Origin: Epilithonimonas hominis
GTDB lineage: Bacteria > Bacteroidota > Bacteroidia > Flavobacteriales > Weeksellaceae
Direction: 5' to 3'
Length of the DNA stretch: 64,000 bases
Assembly (NCBI RefSeq): GCF_003730015.1
Contig: NZ_RJTU01000018.1
Span: 1 to 64,000 of the forward strand
Made by a program: the position numbers and the translations under genes. The notes beneath the pieces are model-generated. The model searched no databases. It was not told where the DNA came from and saw only the letters and a list, made by a program, of their open reading frames with translations. Below, piece after piece: positions 50,258 to 58,472 of this stretch (positions are counted from its first letter, which is position 1; each line of letters opens with the position of its first letter).

Positions 50258-52414
50258 ATGGCAAGATTTCCATACACATTTTTTGACAATTTCATTGTCA
50301 GAACTCCGTTGTTTTCTGTTTTGGAACTAAAAAAAATCTTTTCAGATAATACTGATACTGGAGCTCTGCAAAAAAATTTTGAGGAAAAGGTTTTCAAAGA
50401 AGCTATTTATTTGGCTTCGCCAATTTTATATGAAGAAATTGAAAAATCTAATAGCAAAGCAAAATTAAACAATGCACTTCTGAAATATTTTATCAGAATG
50501 AGTACCCGAAGTACACCATTCGGGTTGTTTTCAGGCGTTGGTCTTGCAAAATTTGATGAGCAATCATTATTATTTTCCAACGGACAAAAATTAAGAGATA
50601 CAAAAGCAGATATGCACTTTCTTTTCTCTTTGTCCAATCATTTACTCTCACTTCCGCACATCAGAAATGAGGTCTTGTTCTTTCCTAACAATAGTATTTA
50701 CAGAATTGGTAAGAAAATTCGCTACGTGGAGTTTGAAAGTAATAACGGCAAAAGAAATTATGTGCTTTCTTCAGCAATTTTTTCCGACGAGCTAGAACAA
50801 ATTCTGATTAAATCAGAATCGGGAAAAACGATTAAAGAGTTGGCTCGTACACTTATTACGGAGGATATTTCAGAATCTGAAGCAGTAGACTACGTCAACG
50901 AGCTAATTACTAATCAGATTTTAGTCAGTGAATTGGAACCAACAGTTTCCGGGATTGATTTTTTAGATTCAATAATTTCCATTCTGAACAGAATTAATGC
51001 TTTTAAAGAGAGAGATTTTCTTACTTGTATTCAAAATAGAATAAAAGAACTGGACGTCAATTTAGGAAATCCGACTTCAGCATATTCCGAAATTGAAAAA
51101 CTTATCCGTAATACGGAAATAGAATACGAGCAAAAATATCTTTTCCAAACAGACCTTTATTATCAAAATGCGGCTAGTCTCTCTTACATCTGGAAAAAAC
51201 AGCTAAAAAAAGGAATTTCTTTTTTGAATAAAATTACGCTTCCGAATAAAAATACTCATTTAGAAAAATTTAAGACAGCATTTCTTGATAGATTCGACAC
51301 TCAGGAAGTTTCGCTGGCTTATGCTTTAGACACGGAAGTTGGTATTGGTTACATACAAAATCTCACGTCTCAGTCGCTTCATTCTTATCTTGATGATTTG
51401 AAAATTCCTTCTAATGCAAAACAAGATTTAAAAATAGAATTAGATGAAATAAGGGCTATCCTCAACAGAAAACTTCAATCTGCTTATTTGCAAAAATGTT
51501 TTACCATACAACTTACCGACAAAGACTTTGAAAAATTTGAAGAAAACTGGACGGATTTACCGGATACACTTTCTTTTATGGCAGAAATTATTTCCGGAAA
51601 CCGTGAGCAACAACTCTTTTTAGGAAACTGTAGTGGAAATGCAGCCCGATTACTGGCGAGATTCTGCTCAGACAAAGCCGACATTCAAAAGTTGGCTAAA
51701 GAAATTACCTCTAAAGAACAAGAGCTAAATGCAGATTGTATTTTGGCAGAAATCCTGCATCTTCCCGAATCCAGAATAGGCAATGTTGTCAGAAGACCTA
51801 TTTTGAGACCTTACGAAATTCCTTATTTGGCTAAATCAATTTTACCGAAAGAAAATCAAATTTCGGTTGATGATTTATATGTTTCGGTAAAAAATAACAA
51901 GCTGGTTTTACGTTCAAAAAAACATAACCGAGAAGTGAAACCTTATCTTACCAATGCTCATAATTATTCTGCAAACAGTTTACCTCTCTATCATTTTTTA
52001 TGTGACTTTGGCTCTCAGAATCTTCGACCCGGACTTAATTTTGATTGGGGAGGGTTAGCTCACATTTACGACTTTTTGCCAAGAGTGGAATATGAAAACA
52101 TAATTCTTTCAAAAGCAAGATGGAAAATTTATTCTGATGAAATGAAGGGTTTCTTCCTTTTATTAAAGAACGGAGAAACAGAATTACTCAATGAGCGAAT
52201 GGAAGATTTTAGAAACATCAGACAAATCCCACAATGGATTCAACTGGTATATGGCGACAATACTTTGGTCATTAATCTTAAAAATCCAGAAATGCTCACG
52301 ATGTTCCTTTCCTCCATAAAAAATAAAAAAGAAATCATCATTGAGGAATTTCTTTGTGATGAGGAGGAAAATTTTGTTCATCAGTTTATATTTCCACTTT
52401 ATAAAAACATATAA
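50258..52414 (+). CDS. Lantibiotic dehydratase, LanB N-terminal (glutamylation) part
   Basis: I place the start at 50258 (MARFPYTFFDNFIVRTPLFS); the open frame extends back to 50051 but overlaps the dead peptidase. The 718-residue protein has the LanB signature RMSTRSTPFGLFSGVG near residue 80 and the usual length of the glutamylation domain. LanB uses glutamyl-tRNA to activate Ser/Thr, which are then dehydrated. The elimination domain is the separate gene 7 bp downstream. Start choice is supported by typical LanB N-termini. Confidence 0.88.
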   Translation: MARFPYTFFDNFIVRTPLFSVLELKKIFSDNTDTGALQKNFEEKVFKEAIYLASPILYEEIEKSNSKAKLNNALLKYFIRMSTRSTPFGLFSGVGLAKFDEQSLLFSNGQKLRDTKADMHFLFSLSNHLLSLPHIRNEVLFFPNNSIYRIGKKIRYVEFESNNGKRNYVLSSAIFSDELEQILIKSESGKTIKELARTLITEDISESEAVDYVNELITNQILVSELEPTVSGIDFLDSIISILNRINAFKERDFLTCIQNRIKELDVNLGNPTSAYSEIEKLIRNTEIEYEQKYLFQTDLYYQNAASLSYIWKKQLKKGISFLNKITLPNKNTHLEKFKTAFLDRFDTQEVSLAYALDTEVGIGYIQNLTSQSLHSYLDDLKIPSNAKQDLKIELDEIRAILNRKLQSAYLQKCFTIQLTDKDFEKFEENWTDLPDTLSFMAEIISGNREQQLFLGNCSGNAARLLARFCSDKADIQKLAKEITSKEQELNADCILAEILHLPESRIGNVVRRPILRPYEIPYLAKSILPKENQISVDDLYVSVKNNKLVLRSKKHNREVKPYLTNAHNYSANSLPLYHFLCDFGSQNLRPGLNFDWGGLAHIYDFLPRVEYENIILSKARWKIYSDEMKGFFLLLKNGETELLNERMEDFRNIRQIPQWIQLVYGDNTLVINLKNPEMLTMFLSSIKNKKEIIIEEFLCDEEENFVHQFIFPLYKNI

Positions 52415-52420
52415 TTACCG

Positions 52421-53272
52421 ATGATTACGAGAAAATTTCTGCCGGGAGCGGAATGGCTTTACATAAAAATCTATTCCGGCGCTAAGACTTCGGATCTTAT
52501 TTTACAAGAAACAGCTACTCAGTTAGTCGAAAATCTGAAGCAAGAAAACCTCATTGAAAAATGGTTTTTCATCCGCTACAGCGACCCGAAGCCACATATA
52601 AGATTACGTTTTTTACTTTGTAGGCGTTCTTCACTCGATATTGTTTTGGAGAAAATAAATTTAGAACTACAAGAATTTTTAGCTTCCGGAGAAATTATAA
52701 GTTTTCTGCTGGACACTTATGTTCGTGAACTCGAAAGATATGGTTTCAACACCATTGATTATGCCGAAAGTCTTTTTAGTTACAGCAGTGATTTGGTATT
52801 AAATCTCTTGGGTTGTGATGATGAAGAAAAGTTGATGATGTCTGTTTTCTACATCAATAATTTCCTGTCAAAACTGAAATGGTCTGAAACTGAAAAAGCA
52901 AATTGGCTGTTAAGTATTGACAGTGCCTTTAAGGCAGAATTTAACGCTGACAAACAGTTGAAAAATCAGTTAGTTAAAAAGTATGCAGCATTCAAATCAA
53001 AATATGAAGATTTTCTACATTCCGAAGACTTTGAAGAATTCAGAAATCTCATTTTACTCAACTTGGCAAAATCAGAAAAAATTCTTGAAAAATTACTTCT
53101 GTTGCAATCAGATAACTCATTGCAAGTTTCACTTTATACTTTTTTTCAAAGCATATTTCATATGCACATCAACAGAATTTTCCACTCCAACCAGCGGTTG
53201 TTTGAGATGATTATTTACGATTTTTTGCTCAGAGAAAACAAAACGAGACTTGCTATTCCTAATCATTTCTAA
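52421..53272 (+). CDS. Thiopeptide-type biosynthesis protein, LanB elimination domain
   Basis: The 283-residue protein is the SpaB C-terminal domain as a free protein: GAEWLYIKIYSG at the start, WFFIRYSDPKPHIRLRF near residue 49, and HMHINRIF near the end. It would remove glutamate from the activated residues to give dehydroalanine or dehydrobutyrine. It follows the LanB N-terminal gene by 6 bp. No LanC cyclase gene is found in the island. Confidence 0.87.
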   Translation: MITRKFLPGAEWLYIKIYSGAKTSDLILQETATQLVENLKQENLIEKWFFIRYSDPKPHIRLRFLLCRRSSLDIVLEKINLELQEFLASGEIISFLLDTYVRELERYGFNTIDYAESLFSYSSDLVLNLLGCDDEEKLMMSVFYINNFLSKLKWSETEKANWLLSIDSAFKAEFNADKQLKNQLVKKYAAFKSKYEDFLHSEDFEEFRNLILLNLAKSEKILEKLLLLQSDNSLQVSLYTFFQSIFHMHINRIFHSNQRLFEMIIYDFLLRENKTRLAIPNHF

Positions 53273-53676
53273 CTTTTCCTCCTTTTGTAAAAAGGCAAGA
53301 TACTCTTTTGACATTCATTTTTGCAGAAAATGGACGTCCAAAAGGACATCTTGCACCTCCAAAAAAATCAATTTTAAAACCCCACTTATAACAATTTTTC
53401 ATCTCTTGCAAGATATATGATTACAGGAAAATACAGTTGTAGAATTATATAATTATTGTACTCAACTTTTATTGAATGATTGATTTACAGCATTATACAA
53501 ATATTTAATTATGGAAATGTTGAATGGTAGATTTCAACAATTATATATTTATTGAAATCCATTCTTATGGATTTACAGCTTACTGCAAATATGTATTTCC
53601 ATAATTCCACAATTATTCAAGAATAGAAATATTGATTTGTTGAATTATTGAATTGTGCAATTACCGAAATGTTGAA
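53273..53676. other. Non-coding AT-rich region with short repeats
   Basis: About 400 bp lie between two convergent genes with no credible gene. The stretch contains direct repeats gaaatgttgaat (53514, 53666) and gatttacagc (53482, 53570), and inverted repeats gatttcaa/ttgaaatc (53530-53559). As no promoter is needed between convergent genes, a site function such as partition or incompatibility is possible. Confidence 0.35.
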
Positions 53677-54123
53677 TTACATTTCAACTTCAAAAAACGT
53701 CAACTCATTTTGCTTCAAAAAGGAAACAATAAACTCAAAGAACATCGAAATTGAATAACTGGAAGAATCAGACTTTTCATTGATATAATAAGTATGCATC
53801 AGATCATAAAAAAGCTGGGCATACTTCATAGGAAGCAAAAAATTAATACTTTCCAAAATTCTTTCTTCTTTCAAACTATGAATTTTCGTCCCTCTCTTTT
53901 TGTAAAAATTCAGATACTGTTCGTTCGGAGATTCGATGGATTTGTATTTTTTTAGAAATTTCTTCTCAATATTGAGAAGAGCCAACACGAGAAAGTGACG
54001 GAATGAAAACAACGATAACAATCCATTGTCTTTGTAGTAAGTGAAACTGTATATTTTAAATTTGTCAATCAAAACCTTATCGGTTTTCACCAACATATTC
54101 TTTGTTGCTTTTTTAGCACCCAT
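53677..54123 (-). CDS. Hypothetical protein
   Basis: The 148-residue protein has a basic start (GAKKATKNMLVKTDKVLIDKF) and mostly helical sequence with many Phe, Tyr and Leu (LLSLFSFRHFLVLALLNIEKKFLKKY). No known family. It ends in FVSFLKQNELTFFEVEM. It is monocistronic, with the repeat-rich gap downstream of it. It may be a plasmid maintenance protein, by location only. Confidence 0.55.
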   Translation of the reverse strand: MGAKKATKNMLVKTDKVLIDKFKIYSFTYYKDNGLLSLFSFRHFLVLALLNIEKKFLKKYKSIESPNEQYLNFYKKRGTKIHSLKEERILESINFLLPMKYAQLFYDLMHTYYINEKSDSSSYSISMFFEFIVSFLKQNELTFFEVEM

Positions 54124-54193
54124 AATTATTCACATTTTAATTAGCCAACTTGCCCGAGGGCAAAAAATAATTATTCACAAAAGTATTATTAAA

Positions 54194-54226
54194 AAGCGAT
54201 AATTCAATTTTCAGAAATTATCGCTT
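54194..54226 (-). terminator. Terminator of the 158-aa gene
   Basis: aagcgataatt pairs perfectly with aattatcgctt (11-bp stem, 11-nt loop) just after the stop at 54234, with a T-rich run on the minus strand. Confidence 0.7.
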
Positions 54227-54233
54227 CTTAATT

Positions 54234-54710
54234 CTAGTAGACAATTGAAAGATGAATCTTGTCTTTTTTCAGATTCTGAACCATTTCAACGGCTTTCTGT
54301 CTTTGGAAAACGTAATATGCCAACTCTTTTGAAGGGCTGAACAGTGCCAATTTTCCATTGTATTCTTTAACATATCTGTTGTAATACATTCCTTCTTCAG
54401 ATTTGAACAAATATATTTTACGATGATTCGCCGTTTTTATCCAATATTCCAGCCTGTCTTTGCATAAGTCAGCTTCATTTTTCAGCTTTACCGAAAAAAC
54501 TTCGTTTCCTTCAAACGAATTATCTTTAAATATCAAATTGAAATTATTGGCAAAGCAACTCAGTACAATATTTTCATCATTTACAATCAATGGATTATTC
54601 ATATCTCCCAAAAGATGAACAGAAATTTCATTCATCTTAAAAAATTGTTTGATATAAAAATTACGTCTTGCAATATCGGTAAAAAGCTGTTTTTGCGTAT
54701 CCTCTTTCAT
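54234..54710 (-). CDS. Hypothetical protein
   Basis: The 158-residue soluble protein has no motif I recognise. It begins KEDTQKQLFTDIARRNFYIKQ and has a central mixed alpha/beta region (VFSVKLKNEADLCKDRLEYW). It is a single gene with its own terminator. Nothing in the neighbourhood fixes its role. Confidence 0.55.
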   Translation of the reverse strand: MKEDTQKQLFTDIARRNFYIKQFFKMNEISVHLLGDMNNPLIVNDENIVLSCFANNFNLIFKDNSFEGNEVFSVKLKNEADLCKDRLEYWIKTANHRKIYLFKSEEGMYYNRYVKEYNGKLALFSPSKELAYYVFQRQKAVEMVQNLKKDKIHLSIVY

Positions 54711-54819
54711 TAGATGTTTTTACTATCCTGCAAAAATACTATTTTTTACCTATTAAAACAATTTAAAATAATATAACTATTGTTTAGAAAATATTTTTAT
54801 CTTTACAGCGTAATCATTC

Positions 54820-55011
54820 GTGATGAAAAAAATTATAAAATTTGTGATTTACGGTTCCTTGGCGTTTTACATTTTCTTGTTTTCGTTCATAGGTACTATT
54901 ACGGACAATAATGATGCAAGAAAAATATCTCTTGCCCTGCTTATTATCGTCGTTGGCTGTTTGGTCTTCAAGAACCCTTTAAAAAAGTTCGTAAAGAAGA
55001 TTTTTACTTGA
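54820..55011 (+). CDS. Small two-helix membrane protein
   Basis: The 63-residue protein has two hydrophobic segments (FVIYGSLAFYIFLFSFIGT and ISLALLIIVVGCLVF) and a basic end (KKFVKKIFT). It is followed by a strong terminator, which supports a real transcript. Function unknown; toxin-like or stress membrane peptides have this form, but nothing proves it. Confidence 0.5.
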   Translation: MMKKIIKFVIYGSLAFYIFLFSFIGTITDNNDARKISLALLIIVVGCLVFKNPLKKFVKKIFT

Positions 55012-55035
55012 AATTTATTTTGGACGATAATACAA

Positions 55036-55064
55036 GAGGCTGCCTTTTGGCAGCCTCGTTTTTT
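55036..55064 (+). terminator. Strong intrinsic terminator
   Basis: gaggctgcc-tttt-ggcagcctc, a 9-bp GC-rich stem, followed by gtttttt. It ends the small membrane protein transcript. Confidence 0.85.
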
Positions 55065-55121
55065 GACATATTGTTAAGTTTTCAGAAAACGATTAACCTT
55101 TACATCGTGAGGTTTTGATTA

Positions 55122-55481
55122 TTAATGTTCACTTGGAAGCAATAAGACACCACCTTCTTTCCAAATGGTAAACTCTTGAAAGAAAAAATTGGAGAAAGGA
55201 ACGTTTTTCTCAGCCAGTATATTATCATCACCATCTGTTCCGGAAATTCTGAATTGATTTCCTTCTTCTCTTTCAAGTTTCCAAACTTGGAATTCTTCAT
55301 TTTTAAGGTTTCCAGATAGTTGATACGATGCGATGACGTCAAGGAACCAAAAGCATTCTTCTTTTTCGGCGATGGTTTTGATACCATCAGTTAAAAGCAA
55401 GCCTAATAAATAGGAATAATAATGTTCTGTTCCTGTGAAATCACAGTAGAAATCATTGGCTGAAATGTTTGGATTTTTCAT
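55122..55481 (-). CDS. DUF6876-like protein
   Basis: The 119-residue protein reads FYCDFTGTEHYYSYLLGLLLTDG near the start and FWFLDVIASYQ and FQVWKLEREEG in the middle. This pattern matches a family of small proteins (DUF6876) common on Bacteroidota plasmids and ICEs. It sits next to another small conserved protein (55565-55912), as is usual in this maintenance region. The function is unknown. Confidence 0.7.
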   Translation of the reverse strand: MKNPNISANDFYCDFTGTEHYYSYLLGLLLTDGIKTIAEKEECFWFLDVIASYQLSGNLKNEEFQVWKLEREEGNQFRISGTDGDDNILAEKNVPFSNFFFQEFTIWKEGGVLLLPSEH

Positions 55482-55545
55482 AAGATTGAAATTTTAATTG
55501 TTAAGATTTTGAATTGATTTTTTTGATGATTTCATAAATGAGAAA

Positions 55546-55561
55546 GCCGGATTTAACCGGC
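55546..55561 (-). terminator. Short hairpin after the 115-aa gene
   Basis: gccgg-attta-accggc just downstream of the stop at 55565. The stem is GC-rich but the following T run is weak. Confidence 0.4.
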
Positions 55562-55564
55562 AGT

Positions 55565-55912
55565 TTATTCTTCTAAATAGTTGATGATTTCGTACATCAT
55601 ATTTTCCCATGCAAACCAAGTTAACCAGTTTTGCAATTGCTCCGGATCTGATGGTTTTTTCAAAGGTTCTCCAGTTTCTTGTTCAAATGCTGATAATTGT
55701 TCAAGAATTTGCCAAACATTCTTTTTTGCGAATTTGCAGGTATCAGCGTAGTAAATCATTCCGGGAACAGCTCCTGTATTGGCTGCGTAATAATCATTGG
55801 GATATTTTTTTACTTCATCAAATGAAACATTTCCTTGTTTCCATACTTTTCTGAAGAGTTCGGGATTTGAACAATTGTTGAAAAAATCTGAGAGTGTTTT
55901 ATTGGTTTTCAT
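55565..55912 (-). CDS. Conserved small protein of the maintenance region
   Basis: The 115-residue protein reads VKKYPNDYYAANTGAVPGMIYY, later VWQILEQLSAFEQETGEPL and LQNWLTWFAWENMMYEIINYLEE. It looks like a conserved family carried on Bacteroidota mobile elements, but I cannot name it. It has no membrane segment or catalytic motif. Confidence 0.6.
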   Translation of the reverse strand: MKTNKTLSDFFNNCSNPELFRKVWKQGNVSFDEVKKYPNDYYAANTGAVPGMIYYADTCKFAKKNVWQILEQLSAFEQETGEPLKKPSDPEQLQNWLTWFAWENMMYEIINYLEE

Positions 55913-56034
55913 AATTGAAATATTTAATTGTTAATAGATTTTCGTCTAATCAGTAATTCGTTTTTCTTTGCCAAAGACGATAGAAATCCTGTTTCAGAGC
56001 AAAACCGAAATGGAAGTATGAAATGAAGGTTCAA

Positions 56035-56119
56035 AATCTTTTTGTCCGAAGGATTTAGGAGTGTCTGAAAAAATGATTGGAGCTTGCTGAAGGAATTTTT
56101 ATAGAAACCCAAAAAGATT
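56035..56119. repeat. 85-bp element with terminal inverted repeats, copy 1
   Basis: The element is bounded by aatctttttg and caaaaagatt (10-bp inverted ends). A second copy in the same orientation lies at 62949-63034; the first 33 bp are identical and the rest is about 80% alike. Directly after it comes a promoter-like TTG-N17-TACTTTTG. It could be a structured RNA, a small mobile repeat or a recombination site. Confidence 0.7.
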
Positions 56120-56122
56120 TTT

Positions 56123-56150
56123 TTGAGCAGAAACGGGATTTATACTTTTG
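56123..56150 (+). promoter_or_regulatory. Promoter after repeat copy 1
   Basis: TTG (56123-56125), 17 bp, then TACTTTTG (56143-56150), matching the Bacteroidota consensus TTG/TAnnTTTG. It points to the small genes at 56285 and 56448. Confidence 0.55.
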
Positions 56151-56284
56151 CAAACTGAAAACGAACACCGTGTTAGTCAGAAATCACAATAAGTTTAGAA
56201 TATATTTTGCAAAGACAGATTCAATGAAAAAGATTCAGAAATAGATTTTTGTAACTTTGAAAAAAAGGAACACATAAAGATTCT

Positions 56285-56446
56285 ATGTTATCAGAAGAAG
56301 AATTTTACCGGCAAGAAGTCATTGATATGACCAACCATTTGTATCTCAGGATGTCAGAAAGCGTTCTGTCAGAACAAGAGTTTGGTATTATGAAAAAAAC
56401 TATTACTGGAAAAACAACTCATTTCATCTCTTGCAAAAGAGTATAA
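56285..56446 (+). CDS. Small hypothetical protein
   Basis: A 53-codon frame reads MLSEEEFYRQEVIDMTNHLY, then RMSESVLSEQEFGIMKK, and stops 1 bp before the next ATG at 56448. The tight spacing and the promoter upstream suggest it is translated together with the 86-aa gene. No family recognised. Confidence 0.5.
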   Translation: MLSEEEFYRQEVIDMTNHLYLRMSESVLSEQEFGIMKKTITGKTTHFISCKRV

Positions 56447-56447
56447 A

Positions 56448-56708
56448 ATGAAGGAAATAGATATAAGGATGCTTTACAATAATGTATTTTTAAAAATGAA
56501 ATCGGTGATGTCCAAAAATATTTTGAAGGATAATCTCATTGCCCTGCAGGAACAAAAAATAATGTTTCTTGAAAAAGAAATTTACCTTTTTAAAAAAGAA
56601 ATCGAGGATATGGTTCAGTTTTATGATGATAAAAGCGAAGCGTTCTTAAACCATCCATCGAAGAAAAAAGATCCTCCTTTCAATTTTTTAGGAAATAAGC
56701 TTGAATAA
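56448..56708 (+). CDS. Small coiled-coil protein
   Basis: The 86-residue protein is mostly a charged helix (LKDNLIALQEQKIMFLEKEI, FKKEIEDMVQFYDDKSEAF) ending in a Pro/Lys-rich tail. It directly follows the 53-aa gene. It may form a dimer. The function is unknown. Confidence 0.5.
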   Translation: MKEIDIRMLYNNVFLKMKSVMSKNILKDNLIALQEQKIMFLEKEIYLFKKEIEDMVQFYDDKSEAFLNHPSKKKDPPFNFLGNKLE

Positions 56709-56884
56709 CTTAATAATTTAGAGAAATAAAATAAAACTCTGCAACCTTTTTTCAAAAACATCTCAAGCCAAAGCCGGGCAATGTTTTTGAAATGGGGTTG
56801 AATCCGCTTAAACCGCAAAAATGCGTTTCCGACCAAAGGAAGGAATTGCATTTTTGCCGCCCGATTTTCATCAGACGGCAAAAA

Positions 56885-57745
56885 TCACAACTTAATCGGT
56901 TGGGTTCTGAAATCTTTCAGATTGAGAAAAAAACCTCTGTTTTCAGTCGTTCCGTTTCGGAAAAGATTCCACAAAAGAGAACTTCCCATTTGTGCCAAAG
57001 TGGAATTGATAAACAAATCCTGTTTTTCGAGTGCTTCCGCTAAACTGCAACTCGGTGTATCATCTTCCAATTCGGAAAGTTTTAAAAGTTCTCCAAATTC
57101 TTCGGTTACAAAAGGTAAATTAGCAACCGTTTTGTATTTTTCCGATTCGGGTTGCCTGATATCTCCAATCGTTGAAATCAAAACTTGTCCAGAATATTGA
57201 TTATTGCCATAATCCATCCAATAACGTGGACGGTTGGAATAAGTACTCCGATTGTCCAGACTTTTCAAAATATCAGCAATTTCAAATCTTGATTTTACAC
57301 TGTCCACACAGGAAACATAAATACTTGCCCTTGCATTTTCGGGCAATTGGTTCAATCCTTTCCTTTCAAATTTTACGGTTTCGGCTTTCCAATTCGTACC
57401 GAAAAATCGGTTAACTTTATTAATCAAAGCAACTGATTTATACAATCCCAATTCACTTTCCGCAAACAATTGTCTGCCCAAATTCGCTTCTGTGATGACA
57501 TCATCATCCCACAATCTTACGGATAATCCTGCGTGATTTAGTTCCGTTAAAGCGTGGTTCATTCTTGCCAATGCGGTCAAAACCTGCGAACCTGTTCCGC
57601 CTGCTCCAATTAGGTTTACCAAAATTGGATTGGTCGGATTTAACAGATAATTATCCGTGAAATGAACTTTAGGTCGTGGTTCTTTATTTAGGGCAGTTTC
57701 TATTTCGAGTTTTGCTTCTGTTTTAGTTTCAAATTCTGTATTCAT
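56885..57745 (-). CDS. PRTRC system ThiF-family protein
   Basis: The 286-residue protein is a ThiF/E1-like adenylating fold with the nucleotide loop GAGGTGS (47-53), then VRLWDDDVITEANLGRQLF, the usual DxD and Arg of the family, and VSCVDS. It is the conserved marker of the PRTRC cluster found on plasmids and ICEs. The cluster's biological task is unknown. It is the last gene of a minus-strand series and overlaps the preceding PRTRC B gene by 1 bp. Confidence 0.88.
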   Translation of the reverse strand: MNTEFETKTEAKLEIETALNKEPRPKVHFTDNYLLNPTNPILVNLIGAGGTGSQVLTALARMNHALTELNHAGLSVRLWDDDVITEANLGRQLFAESELGLYKSVALINKVNRFFGTNWKAETVKFERKGLNQLPENARASIYVSCVDSVKSRFEIADILKSLDNRSTYSNRPRYWMDYGNNQYSGQVLISTIGDIRQPESEKYKTVANLPFVTEEFGELLKLSELEDDTPSCSLAEALEKQDLFINSTLAQMGSSLLWNLFRNGTTENRGFFLNLKDFRTQPIKL

Positions 57746-58464
57746 CAGAGTAAATTTTTTAAGATTTTATTTGTGGTTTTCAGCACTTCTTTTGGAAAGA
57801 TTTTTCCCGTATTGACAAGGTTTCTCCAAAGATTGACACAGTTTCCGTTTATCGGATTATGCTCATTCATCAAATGACTGAAATAAGAATTGAAAAAATA
57901 ATCTTCCCACTTCTCCGTAAATTCCTCCACCGAAGCGGATTTTTGAATATTCACATCCACCGTTCCCATACAGACTTTGCCATTTTCATACACATTGAAA
58001 AATGGTGCGTGGTATAACTTGGTTTTCTCGGTCGGTCTTCTGTTGTTAGAAAGAACAAAAACACTTAGACTTCGTCTGTTAGCGAACCAAAGCATTGGAG
58101 GGATTTCCGCAATTCCATTGGGTATTTCTAAATTTTCAACAAAATACAATTGCCGTTTCATTGCTTTGGTGTACCATAAAACCGAACCGTTTTCACTTGG
58201 ATTGATATGTAAAATGTTGGTTGGCAAAATCCCTTTCGACTTTAGAAAATCATTACTTTTTTCCTTTTTTGTGTTTAGACTTAATGCTTTTAACAATATT
58301 TTAGCTTCGTTTTCGGTCAAAGGATGAGCGTTGATTGGATTTCCATTTTTGTCCATATCAAAATGCTCCACATAAATATCTCTGTTTCTTTTATCGGTCT
58401 GATAAAAAATCAATGCAGATGTCGGGTGGTAAAGTGTTCCAAAATTTTGTGTAATATCTTTCAT
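57745..58464 (-). CDS. PRTRC system protein B
   Basis: The 239-residue protein has PTSALIFYQTD near the start and a middle LWFANRRSLSVFVLS, YHAPFFNVYENGKVCMGTVDV and YFFNSYFSHLMNEHNPI, the pattern of PRTRC protein B. It precedes the ThiF-like gene with a 1-bp overlap. Unknown biochemistry; likely the partner of the ThiF-like enzyme. Confidence 0.85.
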   Translation of the reverse strand: MKDITQNFGTLYHPTSALIFYQTDKRNRDIYVEHFDMDKNGNPINAHPLTENEAKILLKALSLNTKKEKSNDFLKSKGILPTNILHINPSENGSVLWYTKAMKRQLYFVENLEIPNGIAEIPPMLWFANRRSLSVFVLSNNRRPTEKTKLYHAPFFNVYENGKVCMGTVDVNIQKSASVEEFTEKWEDYFFNSYFSHLMNEHNPINGNCVNLWRNLVNTGKIFPKEVLKTTNKILKNLL

Positions 58465-58472
58465 TTTATCTA

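Noticed and set aside
55924-56112. 62-codon minus-strand frame over repeat copy 1
   Set aside because: It and the frame at 62887-63081 share residues only because both cross the 85-bp repeat; neither has a start signal or family, so the repeat is the better explanation.
53397-56436. 15-bp direct repeat tttcatctcttgcaa at 53397 and 56422
   Set aside because: One copy lies in a small coding frame and there is no other similarity around them; in AT-rich DNA this can be chance.
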